From assembly GCA_023151115.1 (NCBI GenBank), contig JAKLJP010000072.1, positions 1-27,022 on the forward strand: 27,022 bases of DNA, given 5' to 3'. A program made the translations under genes and the position numbers. The stretch is from Anaerolineae bacterium (GTDB lineage: Bacteria > Chloroflexota > Anaerolineae > 4572-78 > J111). The stretch's first letter is position 1; the number at the start of each line of letters is the position of its first letter. Positions 1 through 7,517 of the stretch are shown here, piece by piece. The notes under the pieces were generated by a model that saw only the letters and a program-made list of their open reading frames with translations, ran no database searches and had not been told where the DNA came from.

Positions 1-8
1 AGTTATTA

Positions 9-132
9 CACAGAGGGACACGGAGAAGTCACAAAGTTTCACAGAGGAATTTTTATCGCTTCTCTGCGTGTCTCTGTAAAGTCTCTGTGTAACTCTGCGT
101 TCCTTTTTGGCTCTGGCTCGTCCAGGTTAGGG
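9..132. repeat. Word-repeat palindrome with GTCCAGGTTAGG tail, copy 1
   Basis: The left half (about 9-46) is built from cacagag/acacgg words and the right half (about 61-99) from their complements (tctctgtg, ctctgcgt), giving a long imperfect hairpin. A tail at 101-132 follows, containing TTTTTGG, CTCTGG and GTCCAGGTTAGG (120-131). The same architecture and tail recur at 1919-2028 and 21676-21772. Unlike those copies, this one has no start codon directly behind it; the next gene begins 380 bases later. I see no open reading frame or transposase with it. Confidence 0.8.
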
Positions 133-491
133 ATGGGTTCCAGTTAAATTTCTCAGCATATTCTCAGCATTTAGTCGGCAAAATCAAATCCAAAATTGTT
201 TGGGCTACGTATCTATTTTTGATAAACGGGCTACAGACCTTATAAGGCAACTCCAAGAAAATAATTACTCAATATTCGTCTTAGGTGTTGCGTCTTGCGT
301 GAGGTAAAGCAGACGGAACACGTTTTGGTTAATTTAAATCTTGGAACTGCCTAATTTGCTCCGACTGACGGAGGCTATAGTCCGCTTATCAACTCTATCC
401 TCCACGATAGAAATTTAATCAAAGGGAGGTGGGTTAAGAAAAAATTTGGCCTCAACCGGCTCATTGTTTATTCAAGAAACCAAATAATCTT
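133..491. other. Intergenic region, no gene seen
   Basis: No convincing reading frame, tRNA or rRNA was found here. The stretch holds a degenerate word-repeat remnant at 288-346 (listed separately) and a weak 5-bp stem CTCCG/CGGAG at 359-373. The rest is AT-rich leader before the cytochrome gene. A promoter for that gene probably lies here, but no -35/-10 pair is clear enough to call. Confidence 0.5.
288..346. repeat. Degenerate copy of the acgcaagac palindrome
   Basis: Bases 288-309 are identical over 22 nt to the reverse complement of 11659-11680. The identity covers one arm (TTGCGTCTTGCGT) and the loop (GAGGTAAAG) of the palindrome at 11640-11684. The second arm has decayed (cagacggaacacg). 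Downstream, ATTTAAATC then TTGGAACTG resembles ATTTAAATCCTGGACTG behind the copy at 11640. Conservation of loop and flank argues for a common mobile ancestor rather than independent slippage. Confidence 0.65.
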
Positions 492-498
492 AAGGAGG
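492..498 (+). promoter_or_regulatory. Ribosome-binding site for the di-heme cytochrome
   Basis: AAGGAGG, a full-strength Shine-Dalgarno sequence 13 bases before the ATG at 512, supports that start. Confidence 0.75.
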
Positions 499-511
499 GA
501 TTCTGATTGAT

Positions 512-1237
512 ATGCGAAAATTGATTGCTTTTCTGCCGATGCTGCTACTTTTATTTATCTTGACCACCTCGATAGCCCTAGCCCAAGCCCCCGACGCCGG
601 CAAAACGGCCTGGGAACAACAAGTCTGGCAGTGCGCCGCCTGCCATGGGCCGGCGGGCGAAGGGAAATTTGGCCGCCCCTTGGCCAACAGCACTCTGACC
701 GAAGATGAATGGATTGCTCAGGTCCGCAATCCCCGCCGCTTTATGCCCAAGTTCTTCGAGTCTCAAGTTTCGGATCAGCAGATCAGGGACATGCATGCCT
801 ATATCACTGCTCTCCCTGATCCGGCAGGGGATTTTCAACGGGTAGACCCCGGCGTTACCGCTACGCATCCAGGCCAGGAACTTATGCTGCAAAAGAACTG
901 TGTAGCCTGTCACGAAGATGTGGTCTCGACGGGCCAGGGGCGGATGATCGAGGGATTTGTGCAGCGAGGAGTTACACCTACCGCCGATGTTGTCATCAAG
1001 CAACTGCGGACCCCATTCGAGAACATGCCCTCATATAGTGAAGCCCAAGTGAGCAATGACGAAGCGGCGCAAATTGCCGATTATCTGAATATCCTTGTTT
1101 CTGGGCAAACACCACCGGCCAGTTTGCCCCAATCTGGCGGCAGCCCGAATAATGCCTGGCCTTTGGCTCTCCTCTTGCTGGGAGGCGGCCTGGCTCTGAC
1201 CGGGTTTGTTCTACGCCGGCGGTTGGTTAAAAATTAA
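512..1237 (+). CDS. Di-heme c-type cytochrome, membrane-anchored
   Basis: Predicted exported electron carrier of 241 residues. A signal peptide covers residues 1-25 (basic MRK, hydrophobic core, ALAQA). Two cytochrome c domains follow with heme motifs CAACH (41-45) and CVACH (130-134). Each has a plausible distal Met ligand, in RRFMPKF (M78) and in FENMPSY (M172). A Gly/Pro/Ser linker leads to a C-terminal membrane segment (about 216-235) closed by RRRLVKN, so the hemes should sit outside the membrane. The start has a strong ribosome-binding site. The next two + strand genes encode a DUF2231 membrane protein and another cytochrome, suggesting a small electron-transfer module. The redox partner is not visible. 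The domain call is firm; the physiological role is inferred. Confidence 0.9.
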   Translation: MRKLIAFLPMLLLLFILTTSIALAQAPDAGKTAWEQQVWQCAACHGPAGEGKFGRPLANSTLTEDEWIAQVRNPRRFMPKFFESQVSDQQIRDMHAYITALPDPAGDFQRVDPGVTATHPGQELMLQKNCVACHEDVVSTGQGRMIEGFVQRGVTPTADVVIKQLRTPFENMPSYSEAQVSNDEAAQIADYLNILVSGQTPPASLPQSGGSPNNAWPLALLLLGGGLALTGFVLRRRLVKN

Positions 1238-1304
1238 ATTCTGCGCTCAATTCCTCGGAGCTAAAGGTATATAGTTCTCCAGAAAAGTTTTCGCCACCGA
1301 AACA

Positions 1305-1360
1305 GGTAGCAAGTAGCAGGGTAGCAGGTAACAAATTGCTACTTTGTTACCTTGCTACCT
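1305..1360. repeat. Word-repeat palindrome (ggtagcaagg family)
   Basis: The arms GGTAGCAGGTAACAAA (1320-1335) and TTTGTTACCTTGCTACC (1343-1359) pair with a single bulge around a 7-nt loop. Extra gtagca words precede them at 1305-1319. It lies in the 200-base gap between the di-heme cytochrome and the DUF2231 gene. It has no T-run, so a rho-independent terminator is unlikely, though the stem could act in mRNA. Confidence 0.8.
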
Positions 1361-1438
1361 TGATTGTTGGGAAAGAATTTTTCTGGACACCTATACTTCA
1401 GAACGTGTACCTTTAGCTCACCAAAAAACCCAGGCTTT

Positions 1439-1879
1439 ATGGAATCTATCACCGGTTTATTTAATACTGTTTTTGATGTGCATCCCTGGCACGTGCCTAC
1501 GGTGCATTTTCCCATTGCCCTGACCGGTATTGGCTTGCTTTTTTTGCTGTTGGCTTTGTGGCAGCGCAACGAAGCCCTGGAACGGGCCGCCTTTTATAAC
1601 GTTACCCTGGCTGCCCTCAGCACCCTGGCCGCTGGATTGACCGGCTACCGGGATTATCTGGTTCGCTTTGAGGGCGATGCGCCCTACATCAATCTAAAAA
1701 TATTTTTGGCGATTACCCTGTTTGTTTTGACGGCTGTCATCGCCCTGGTGCGCTGGCGGCAGTCCGAAGTACTCTGGCGGCCCACGACCATGGTGCTGTA
1801 CATCGCCGGCTTTGCCGCCAGTTTTATTCTAGCCTCAGCCCTGGGCTTTATCGGCGGCGTTATTTTGTATGGATTTTAG
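1439..1879 (+). CDS. DUF2231 family membrane protein
   Basis: A 146-residue integral membrane protein with about four hydrophobic segments. The N-terminal HPWHVPTVHFPIAL (H15, H18, H23) and the later GYRDYL match the DUF2231 pattern (a 'HP..VHFPIAL' start). The conserved histidines could ligate heme or metal, but that is inference. The frame is open upstream to a TTG at 1364; I prefer the ATG at 1439 because homologues start just before the HP motif, although no clear ribosome-binding site precedes it. The gene lies between two cytochrome c genes on the same strand, which fits a membrane partner in electron transfer. Function is unknown. Confidence 0.8.
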   Translation: MESITGLFNTVFDVHPWHVPTVHFPIALTGIGLLFLLLALWQRNEALERAAFYNVTLAALSTLAAGLTGYRDYLVRFEGDAPYINLKIFLAITLFVLTAVIALVRWRQSEVLWRPTTMVLYIAGFAASFILASALGFIGGVILYGF

Positions 1880-1918
1880 TGCCTTAGCAATTGAGTCCTT
1901 GTGCATTGAGCAAGAAAA

Positions 1919-2028
1919 TCTCACGCAAAGTCGCCAAGAACGCCAAGAAAAACTTATAAAAAACCTTTGCGTCTTTGCGCCTTTGCGAGAGAACCCTTTT
2001 TGGTTCTGGCTTGTCCAGGTTAGGAGGG
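1919..2028. repeat. Word-repeat palindrome with GTCCAGGTTAGG tail, copy 2
   Basis: The outer arms TCTCACGCAAAG (1919-1930) and CTTTGCGAGAG (1981-1991) pair. Inner words cgccaagaa and ctttgcgtc make up the rest. The tail from 1995 matches copy 1 (CCTTTTTGGTTCTGGCTTG, then GTCCAGGTTAGG at 2013-2024). The tail ends in AGGAGGG, which serves as ribosome-binding site for the ATG at 2041. Confidence 0.85.
2022..2027 (+). promoter_or_regulatory. Ribosome-binding site within a repeat tail
   Basis: AGGAGG 13 bases before the ATG at 2041. It decides the start of the cytochrome gene against the longer open frame beginning at 1975, and it overlaps the conserved repeat tail. Confidence 0.7.
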
Positions 2029-2040
2029 ACGAGTAAGAAT

Positions 2041-2766
2041 ATGAACCGTAAACCTCCCTGGAAAACCGGCTCTGCCCCGCAGCGCCGGAGCAAAGTTGTC
2101 TGGCCCAGCCTGACCCAATTGTTGGGCCAGGTGCTTATCATTATTTTAATTGTCGGTCTGTGGAGCGCGCTGTTGTTTGGCTTTTTGCGCTGGACGGAAG
2201 CCCAGCAAACCGCAGCCCTGGCAGCCGCAGAACCGTCGCCTGCGCCAACTACCGCGCCCACCAACACCCCCACTCAGCCGCCGCCTACATTTACCCCGGC
2301 AGCCACGCCCACCCCTGTGAGCGCAGAATCAAGCTCGCCCCCTCCCACCGACCCGGTTGAGACCCCAGCGGCTGAGCCTACCGAACCTCCTACGCCAACC
2401 CCGCCCCCCACCGATACCCCCACGCCGGCTCCAACCGAGGAGCCGGCCCCGGAAGACAGCGGGGATACAGGTCAGGTCAGCTTTCAAAATGATGTCCTGC
2501 CCATTTTTGAACGGCGCTGCATCAAATGTCACGGCGGCATCAACGATGGCAAAGAAAGAGTCGAGGAAGGGCTAAAATTGCTCACCTATGAGGATGTTTT
2601 AAAAGGCTCCTACAACGGCCCGGTGATCGAGCCGGGGGATGTGGAAAACAGTTTTCTGATTGAGCAAATTGTCAAAGGTGAAATGCCTAAAAAAGAGCCG
2701 CGGCTCCTGCCCGCCCAAATCCGCACCATCACCGCCTGGGTTGAACAAGGCGCACCGGATAATTAA
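2041..2766 (+). CDS. Membrane-anchored mono-heme cytochrome c
   Basis: 241 residues. A basic cytoplasmic N-terminus is followed by one membrane segment (about 24-47), then a roughly 80-residue Pro/Thr/Glu-rich spacer (about 62-140), then a compact heme domain with CIKCH (160-164). The C-terminal pattern VIEPGD..NSFLIEQI..GEMP (M205 as candidate distal ligand) and ITAWVEQGAPDN resembles the planctomycete-type cytochrome c domain (PSCyt1/cytochrome_C-like). The long spacer would let the heme reach through the cell-surface layer. The frame is open from 1975, but that part is translated repeat; the ATG at 2041 with AGGAGG is the better start. It probably works with the two upstream genes. Confidence 0.88.
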   Translation: MNRKPPWKTGSAPQRRSKVVWPSLTQLLGQVLIIILIVGLWSALLFGFLRWTEAQQTAALAAAEPSPAPTTAPTNTPTQPPPTFTPAATPTPVSAESSSPPPTDPVETPAAEPTEPPTPTPPPTDTPTPAPTEEPAPEDSGDTGQVSFQNDVLPIFERRCIKCHGGINDGKERVEEGLKLLTYEDVLKGSYNGPVIEPGDVENSFLIEQIVKGEMPKKEPRLLPAQIRTITAWVEQGAPDN

Positions 2767-2889
2767 GATCACCGCCGCCGGCCTGCGTCAAGTTCGTCTT
2801 GCAGCCGTCTTAATTCCTCCCATTTGCCTTCTGCCGCTAATTTAAGCCTGAGCCAGGCCCTACAAAATTCAAAACACCTTTCTGAATAG

Positions 2890-3339
2890 TTACAATTGGA
2901 TCGTCCCGTCGGGCATGGTTGCCCCACGCAGGTTCGCCCCGCGCAAATCAGCGCCGCGCAGGTCGGCTTTGGCTAAATTGGCATAACCCAGATCGGCGTC
3001 GCGCAGGTCGGCCTCCCGCAGGTCGGCATGGCCCAGGTTGGCTTCGCTCAAAATAGCGCCGCGCAGATTAGCCCCTTGCAAGTCGGTCAGAATGAGGTTG
3101 GCCCGGTGCAAATTGGCCCCACTCAGGTTGGCTTGACGCAGGTCAGACTCACCCAGGTCGGCTTCGCCCAAATTAGCCCCGCTCAGGTTGGCCTCACGCA
3201 GGTCGGCCTCGCTTAGGTCGGCGCCATACAGGTCGCTTTTGTTTAAATCAATCCCCTGTAAGCCGGCCCCGCGCAAACTGGGTGTTTCGCCCCGGCTGCG
3301 CGCAGCTTGAATAAGTTGAATTGCTTCTTCGTGTTCCAT
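2890..3339 (-). CDS. Pentapeptide-repeat protein
   Basis: 149 residues. A short helical leader (about 1-21) precedes 24 uninterrupted pentapeptides of the form A(D/N)LxX (22-141) and a MPDGTIQL tail. Twenty-four units would make about six coils of a right-handed square beta-helix. Proteins of this family range from DNA mimics that protect gyrase to proteins of unknown role; nothing here picks one. The ATG at 3339 lies 10 bases after the stop of the Agl23-NHL gene, so the two are probably co-transcribed. The frame is open upstream through the G9 tract at the end of that gene to a TTG at 3369, which matters for the slippage finding. Confidence 0.85.
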   Translation of the reverse strand: MEHEEAIQLIQAARSRGETPSLRGAGLQGIDLNKSDLYGADLSEADLREANLSGANLGEADLGESDLRQANLSGANLHRANLILTDLQGANLRGAILSEANLGHADLREADLRDADLGYANLAKADLRGADLRGANLRGATMPDGTIQL

Positions 3340-3349
3340 AAGTTTTGAC

Positions 3350-6300
3350 TCATTCGTTCCCCCCCCCAAAAGTTGGCGCTTTGAACCTCATAATCCGGTT
3401 ATTGTCGGCATCGGCGACCAGCAGGTTGCCTTGCGCGTCTACGGCCAAACCGTTGGGCAGGGCAAACGAGGCCGGGTCCTGGCCGTACTGCCCCCATGTG
3501 CCCAAAACCTTACCGCTTTGGTCGTAGGCAATAATCCGAAAGCCTTCCGGGTCGCTGATAAAGACGCGGCCCTGGGCGTCAACCACCAGAGAGGGCTTAT
3601 TAATCACACTTTCACTGTCCCAGCCGACCACCTCCCACTGAGCCAGCGGGTTGAAGTCGGCGTCAAATTTTTGGATGCGGCGGTTCCAGGTGTCGGCCAC
3701 GTAAATGTTGCCGTCACGGTCAATGTCAATCCCAACCGGCTCTTCAAACGCGCCGGGGATGATGCCCGCGCCGCCCCAGGCGGCGATAAATTCGCCGGTG
3801 GGGCTAAATTTCTGGACCCGCTTGTTGCCGGTATCGGTCACGTAGACATTGCCTTCGGCGTCAACCGCCAGGTCACGCGGCCCCCAGAATTTGCCCGGCT
3901 CAGACTGCGGGTCGCCCTGCTGAACATTGGCAAAGGCCCCAAACTCGCCCTGATACTGGCCCACCGAGCTAAAACGCTGTACCCGGTGATTCCAGGTATC
4001 GGCCACGTAAACGGTCCCATCGGGGGCGACGGCAATGCCCCAAGGTTCGTTGAACTGGCCCTGCCCCGTGCCCTGGCTGCCCCATTTGAGAATAAATTTG
4101 CCGTCGCTGCCCAACGCCTGGATGCGATGGTTGCCGGTATCGGCCACGTAAATCGAACCATCCGGCCCGACTGCAACATTGCGCGGGGTGACAAACTGGC
4201 CATCGCCGCTACCATTGCTGCCCCACAAATCAACCGCCTGGAGGTCAAACCGTTTGCCCTCGTAAGGGTCGTCGGTCAAGGCGGCCTGGGTTAACTGGAC
4301 CGGGCCGCTCTGATAATCCCAGACTTCGTTGAGCGTATCTTTGCGGATATAAACATAAAAACGGTGCAGATAGGGCCACTCGTTAAGGGTGTAATCCTGG
4401 TAGTGGCGATAAAAAAGGATATTCCACAGGTTTTTCCAGTTTTGCCGGACCGTTTCCCGGCGGGCTTGCTGGGCCTCGGCGGTATCAGCTTGCCCGTCGG
4501 CGGGGGGCGGGCCGGTGACATAGGTTTGCCAGAGACGGCTCAGAGTTTGATTTTTGTAATCCTCCATCGGCCACCAGACCAGGCGATAACTATAGCGGGT
4601 GTACTTGTCGCCCAAAAAAGGTTTAACCTTGCTCTCGTTGGCCGAGCCGACAATCACCACCGGCGCATCCAGGGCTTCCCGGTTGGGATTCTCGCCGTAA
4701 TAGGCCCGGTTGGGATACTCGCGCAGATACCATTCCAGCGGCCAGGTCGAGTCGTTATCATAGGCCACTTTAATCATTTTATCGCCCACAGTGCGGCGCG
4801 AAATATTGTCAATCTGGTTCAACGCCAGCTTGACATCCGGCCCGCCGTGGGCATAGACCAAAATCTCGTTGACGTAATCATAGTTGATATACGAAAGCAT
4901 CCAGCTAAAGCGAATGGTTAGCAAGACAAGGAGGGTCAGCAGCGTCACCAGGCCGGTTCGCACGGCCAGGCTGCGGCCCATGCGCCGGCCATACTGCCAG
5001 ATGACCCAGCCCAAAACCCCCAGAATGACCAACCCAGTGATAAATTGCAGAGTCTCATTGATAGATTGGAGCGATTGGCTCTGGAACGGTTCGGTGGTGA
5101 AGATGGCGACCAGCGCCGGGATAACCAGCAGCAGCGATCCGCCCAAAATAAAGCCGCCTTTTTGCCGGGCGGCGGCCCAATCGAATCTGCCCAGCGTGGT
5201 TTGGATGACATGGGCGCTCAGGAAAATCAGCGGCAGGGTCATGTGGACGGTCAGCCAGGGCATTTTTTCGCCGGCCCAACTGTAGATGACAAAAGCCAGA
5301 ATGGTCCAGTAGATGGTGAAGATGGCAAAGAGGCCGGAGTCGGAAGGGTGGAGGGTTGGAAGGTTGGAGGCTGGAAGGTTGGAAGGTTGGAGGTTGGAAG
5401 ATGGTTGAGACGAGGCTGCGTCCTGAGCTTGACGAAGGGAGGAGGCAGAAAAGGTTTGCAGGCTGGCGTCGGCGTAAGCAGGGATGGACTGACCCAAGAG
5501 CAGGCGGCGGAGCAGGTAGGCCAGGCCGCCGATGAGTCCGACCAGCAGCGGCAGAAATTCGTACATGGGCACCAGGAAGAGATAGTAATACCAGGGTTGG
5601 CTGCCTCGCTGCACGTCGCTTTGACCAATCCAGTAAGTAACTGCGCCGATACTGCCGGTGTAGAGGCCGCGAATGTTGGAGAAAAAGGTGGTATGCAGCA
5701 GCACAAAAATGATCACGGCTAACAAGGCCGCTTTGCCCACCTCCATCAGGCGTGGCCGCACGCTTAAAAGGGCCTGGGTAACGGGCCGGTTGGTCCGATC
5801 TACGCCCAATTGAATCAGCACCGCCGCGCCGAGGATTTGCAGGATCAGGATAAGCAGGCCGATCACTTCCTGGGTGTCGAGGCCGGGGTCGCCGGCGGAG
5901 CCTTCGGCGGGGGTTTGGCTCATCAGGTAGGCCTCCACGCCGATGCCTACGACCATCAGGCCCAACAGGATAAAGGTCGCCAGGCGGCGGTTAGCCGGGG
6001 AAAGGGTCTCCCAGATGTAGGCCATCACAATAAACGTTACCCCGATGAAGCCGTGAATGTACGCCGCTTCCATGGTGGAGAGCATCAACGAGACTGCCGC
6101 CGCGCCGATGTAGAGCCAACGCGTGGCCCGCGTGCGCATATACTGGAAGAAGGAGAGGAACATCAGCAGGGTGAAGAAATCCAAAAAGGTATCGTGGCGA
6201 ATGTAGCGGCTGTAATACAGCAAGCCCGGCGAAATCAGGATCATAAATGAAGCCGCCAGCGCCCCCACTCGCCCCAGCCAGGGCCGGAACCAGTATGGCA

Positions 6301-6640
6301 AAATGACCATAGCAATGCCAAACACCGCCGGGCCAATGCGGGCAGTAAAGTCGTTGTCGCCAAAGAGGAAGTACATCAGCGCCGTAATGTGGAACAGCGA
6401 CGGCCCGTGCATGAGCGGGTCGTGCTGGTAGCCTTTCCCGGCGTACAAATTCCAGGAGTAAAGGGTGTGCAGGCTCTCGTCGTGGCTCATCACCCGTGTC
6501 CCTAAATCGTAAAAGCGGGTAATCACGGCGATGATAAAGAAGATGATGTAGAGGGTCAATTCCCAGTTCAGAGTAAACAGGGAGAGAAAGGGGGTGTCGA
6601 GACTAAGTTTTTTTTGGAGAGAGTCGGTTTTGATGGTCAT
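3350..6640 (-). CDS. TIGR03663 (Agl23-like) GT-C membrane protein fused to NHL propeller
   Basis: 1096 residues. The N-terminal multi-pass part carries the TIGR03663 hallmarks: the DE dipeptide in HDES (53-56), HGP (78-80), and YSRYIRHDTF further on. It resembles dolichyl-phosphate-mannose protein mannosyltransferases. An extracytoplasmic domain follows the last membrane segment. From about residue 810 come six NHL repeats (e.g. PDGSIYVADTGNHRIQ), a complete six-bladed propeller probably outside the cell. The likely role is lipid-linked sugar handling or surface glycosylation, with the propeller binding protein or glycan (inferred). The ATG at 6640 follows GAGGA; a start 7 codons upstream is less likely. 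A word-repeat insert occupies residues about 401-433, in a loop between membrane segments. The gene ends in a 9-G tract. Confidence 0.88.
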   Translation of the reverse strand: MTIKTDSLQKKLSLDTPFLSLFTLNWELTLYIIFFIIAVITRFYDLGTRVMSHDESLHTLYSWNLYAGKGYQHDPLMHGPSLFHITALMYFLFGDNDFTARIGPAVFGIAMVILPYWFRPWLGRVGALAASFMILISPGLLYYSRYIRHDTFLDFFTLLMFLSFFQYMRTRATRWLYIGAAAVSLMLSTMEAAYIHGFIGVTFIVMAYIWETLSPANRRLATFILLGLMVVGIGVEAYLMSQTPAEGSAGDPGLDTQEVIGLLILILQILGAAVLIQLGVDRTNRPVTQALLSVRPRLMEVGKAALLAVIIFVLLHTTFFSNIRGLYTGSIGAVTYWIGQSDVQRGSQPWYYYLFLVPMYEFLPLLVGLIGGLAYLLRRLLLGQSIPAYADASLQTFSASSLRQAQDAASSQPSSNLQPSNLPASNLPTLHPSDSGLFAIFTIYWTILAFVIYSWAGEKMPWLTVHMTLPLIFLSAHVIQTTLGRFDWAAARQKGGFILGGSLLLVIPALVAIFTTEPFQSQSLQSINETLQFITGLVILGVLGWVIWQYGRRMGRSLAVRTGLVTLLTLLVLLTIRFSWMLSYINYDYVNEILVYAHGGPDVKLALNQIDNISRRTVGDKMIKVAYDNDSTWPLEWYLREYPNRAYYGENPNREALDAPVVIVGSANESKVKPFLGDKYTRYSYRLVWWPMEDYKNQTLSRLWQTYVTGPPPADGQADTAEAQQARRETVRQNWKNLWNILFYRHYQDYTLNEWPYLHRFYVYIRKDTLNEVWDYQSGPVQLTQAALTDDPYEGKRFDLQAVDLWGSNGSGDGQFVTPRNVAVGPDGSIYVADTGNHRIQALGSDGKFILKWGSQGTGQGQFNEPWGIAVAPDGTVYVADTWNHRVQRFSSVGQYQGEFGAFANVQQGDPQSEPGKFWGPRDLAVDAEGNVYVTDTGNKRVQKFSPTGEFIAAWGGAGIIPGAFEEPVGIDIDRDGNIYVADTWNRRIQKFDADFNPLAQWEVVGWDSESVINKPSLVVDAQGRVFISDPEGFRIIAYDQSGKVLGTWGQYGQDPASFALPNGLAVDAQGNLLVADADNNRIMRFKAPTFGGGNE
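3359..3367. repeat. Nine-base G/C homopolymer at a gene end
   Basis: A run of nine C on the + strand (G on the coding strand) encodes the final Gly residues of the Agl23-NHL protein, 6 bases before its TGA. Losing one G would put the ribosome in the open frame of the pentapeptide-repeat gene. Confidence 0.9.
5342..5405. repeat. ttggaagg-type word repeat inside the Agl23-NHL gene
   Basis: Imperfect tandem ggttggaa/ggaggctgg words encode residues about 412-433 (SNLQPSNLPASNLP) of the membrane protein, between transmembrane segments. The same family occurs in frame at 15177-15224 and 20157-20204. Confidence 0.85.
5422..5438. repeat. CCTGAGCTTGACGAAGG element
   Basis: The motif reads CCTTCGTCAAGCTCAGG on the coding strand and encodes SLRQAQD at about residues 401-406. 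It resembles the dispersed CCTTCGACAAGCTCAGG repeat I remember from many bacterial genomes. It directly adjoins the ttggaagg insert, so two unrelated repeats share one loop. Confidence 0.5.
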
Positions 6641-6707
6641 ACTAAATCCTCGAATCGGCAATCAGTTTAGCTGAAATTAACGCTAAGTCTAACCCGCAAT
6701 TTTGCAT

Positions 6708-7517
6708 TTAAGGTTTGCACAAACTTATCTTTATTGGGAAGACCCGGATTATTACGCGAAAAACTTCATCAACTGTCATTGAGATGAAACGAGTTGGTGT
6801 AAGAGTCAAGCGATCATCCTTCGGAACCAAATTGTATAGAGCAAAGCGGGAAGCATGCTCAACCGAGTAACCGCTTTCCTTAAAGCCGTATCTTTTGGCT
6901 AAATTAGCGTAAATATACTCTTGGATTACCCAATAGCATTTTATGTCCCAAGCTTCATAGACAATACCTTTGTTCAACAATTGGGTCATTGATCGTTTAA
7001 TAGTATCGTAGGTATTCATCCCAAAGGGATAACTCTGCTGGGCTTCAACACCCTTACCCGTGACAAAATCCCGTATTCCTTGAACAACTTGTCCTGTTCC
7101 GGTTGTAGAGTCCGTTTGAAACTCTATCGGAACAAAATCGTCCACTTCAGCCTTCATTGGTTTGTGACGGATTAAAACATAATCTATTGTGCCTATATTC
7201 GGAAGTTTAACTTCAGGAAATGGGATAACATTGTTCAAATTACCAAAATAATGTAACGCAATGTCTTCCAGAATACGAGGTATTCCCTCAATATTACCTG
7301 GCTCCTCAAAACGACGTGGACAAATCGCATTAATTGCACCCCGATGTTCCACTGAACAAACCCCAAGAGGGTAATCAATCAAACGACTCTTTTTATTGCA
7401 GATTTTGTCTACAAATGGACACCAGTGTCGTTCCCGTACCAGCCGCGCCTCGTCCGATCTGTTTCGGATAGGATAACCAAAAATCTCAGCCGGGCGATTA
7501 CCGGGGCCTTTTGCCAT
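6708..7517 (-). CDS. NotI-like type II restriction endonuclease
   Basis: 269 residues. The N-terminal AEIFGYPI, then CPF (C33), KIC (C40), GVCSV (C54) and AICPRRF (C66), follow the layout of NotI, whose four cysteines form a metal-binding knuckle used in DNA recognition. The nuclease core is visible as IDYVLI (D112) and IEFQTD (E132, Q134), the same D...ExQ form of the PD-(D/E)xK site found in NotI. The ATG at 7517 lies inside the last 20 bases of the methylase gene and follows AGGGGGGCAA, which points to translational coupling. The frame is open further up to 7610, but that would overlap the methylase much more. The gene is AT-richer than its neighbours, which suggests horizontal acquisition. 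The cognate site cannot be read from the sequence. Confidence 0.85.
   Translation of the reverse strand: MAKGPGNRPAEIFGYPIRNRSDEARLVRERHWCPFVDKICNKKSRLIDYPLGVCSVEHRGAINAICPRRFEEPGNIEGIPRILEDIALHYFGNLNNVIPFPEVKLPNIGTIDYVLIRHKPMKAEVDDFVPIEFQTDSTTGTGQVVQGIRDFVTGKGVEAQQSYPFGMNTYDTIKRSMTQLLNKGIVYEAWDIKCYWVIQEYIYANLAKRYGFKESGYSVEHASRFALYNLVPKDDRLTLTPTRFISMTVDEVFRVIIRVFPIKISLCKP

Noticed and set aside
133..491. tRNA, small RNA or riboswitch in the first intergenic region
   Set aside because: No cloverleaf, T-arm consensus or known aptamer core could be recognised; only a weak 5-bp stem is present.
1309..1360. The palindrome behind the di-heme cytochrome as a rho-independent terminator
   Set aside because: The stem is strong, but there is no run of T after it on either strand. 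The same holds for the palindromes at 13093 and 15926.
3028..3216. A + strand frame rich in AQVG/TQVG repeats
   Set aside because: It is the complement of the pentapeptide repeats and has no independent support.
3431..4294. A 287-codon open frame on the + strand opposite the NHL propeller
   Set aside because: It is the antisense of a clear NHL repeat region; its protein is an artefact of repeated codons and shows no family pattern. The same applies to long + strand frames opposite 16630-21570.
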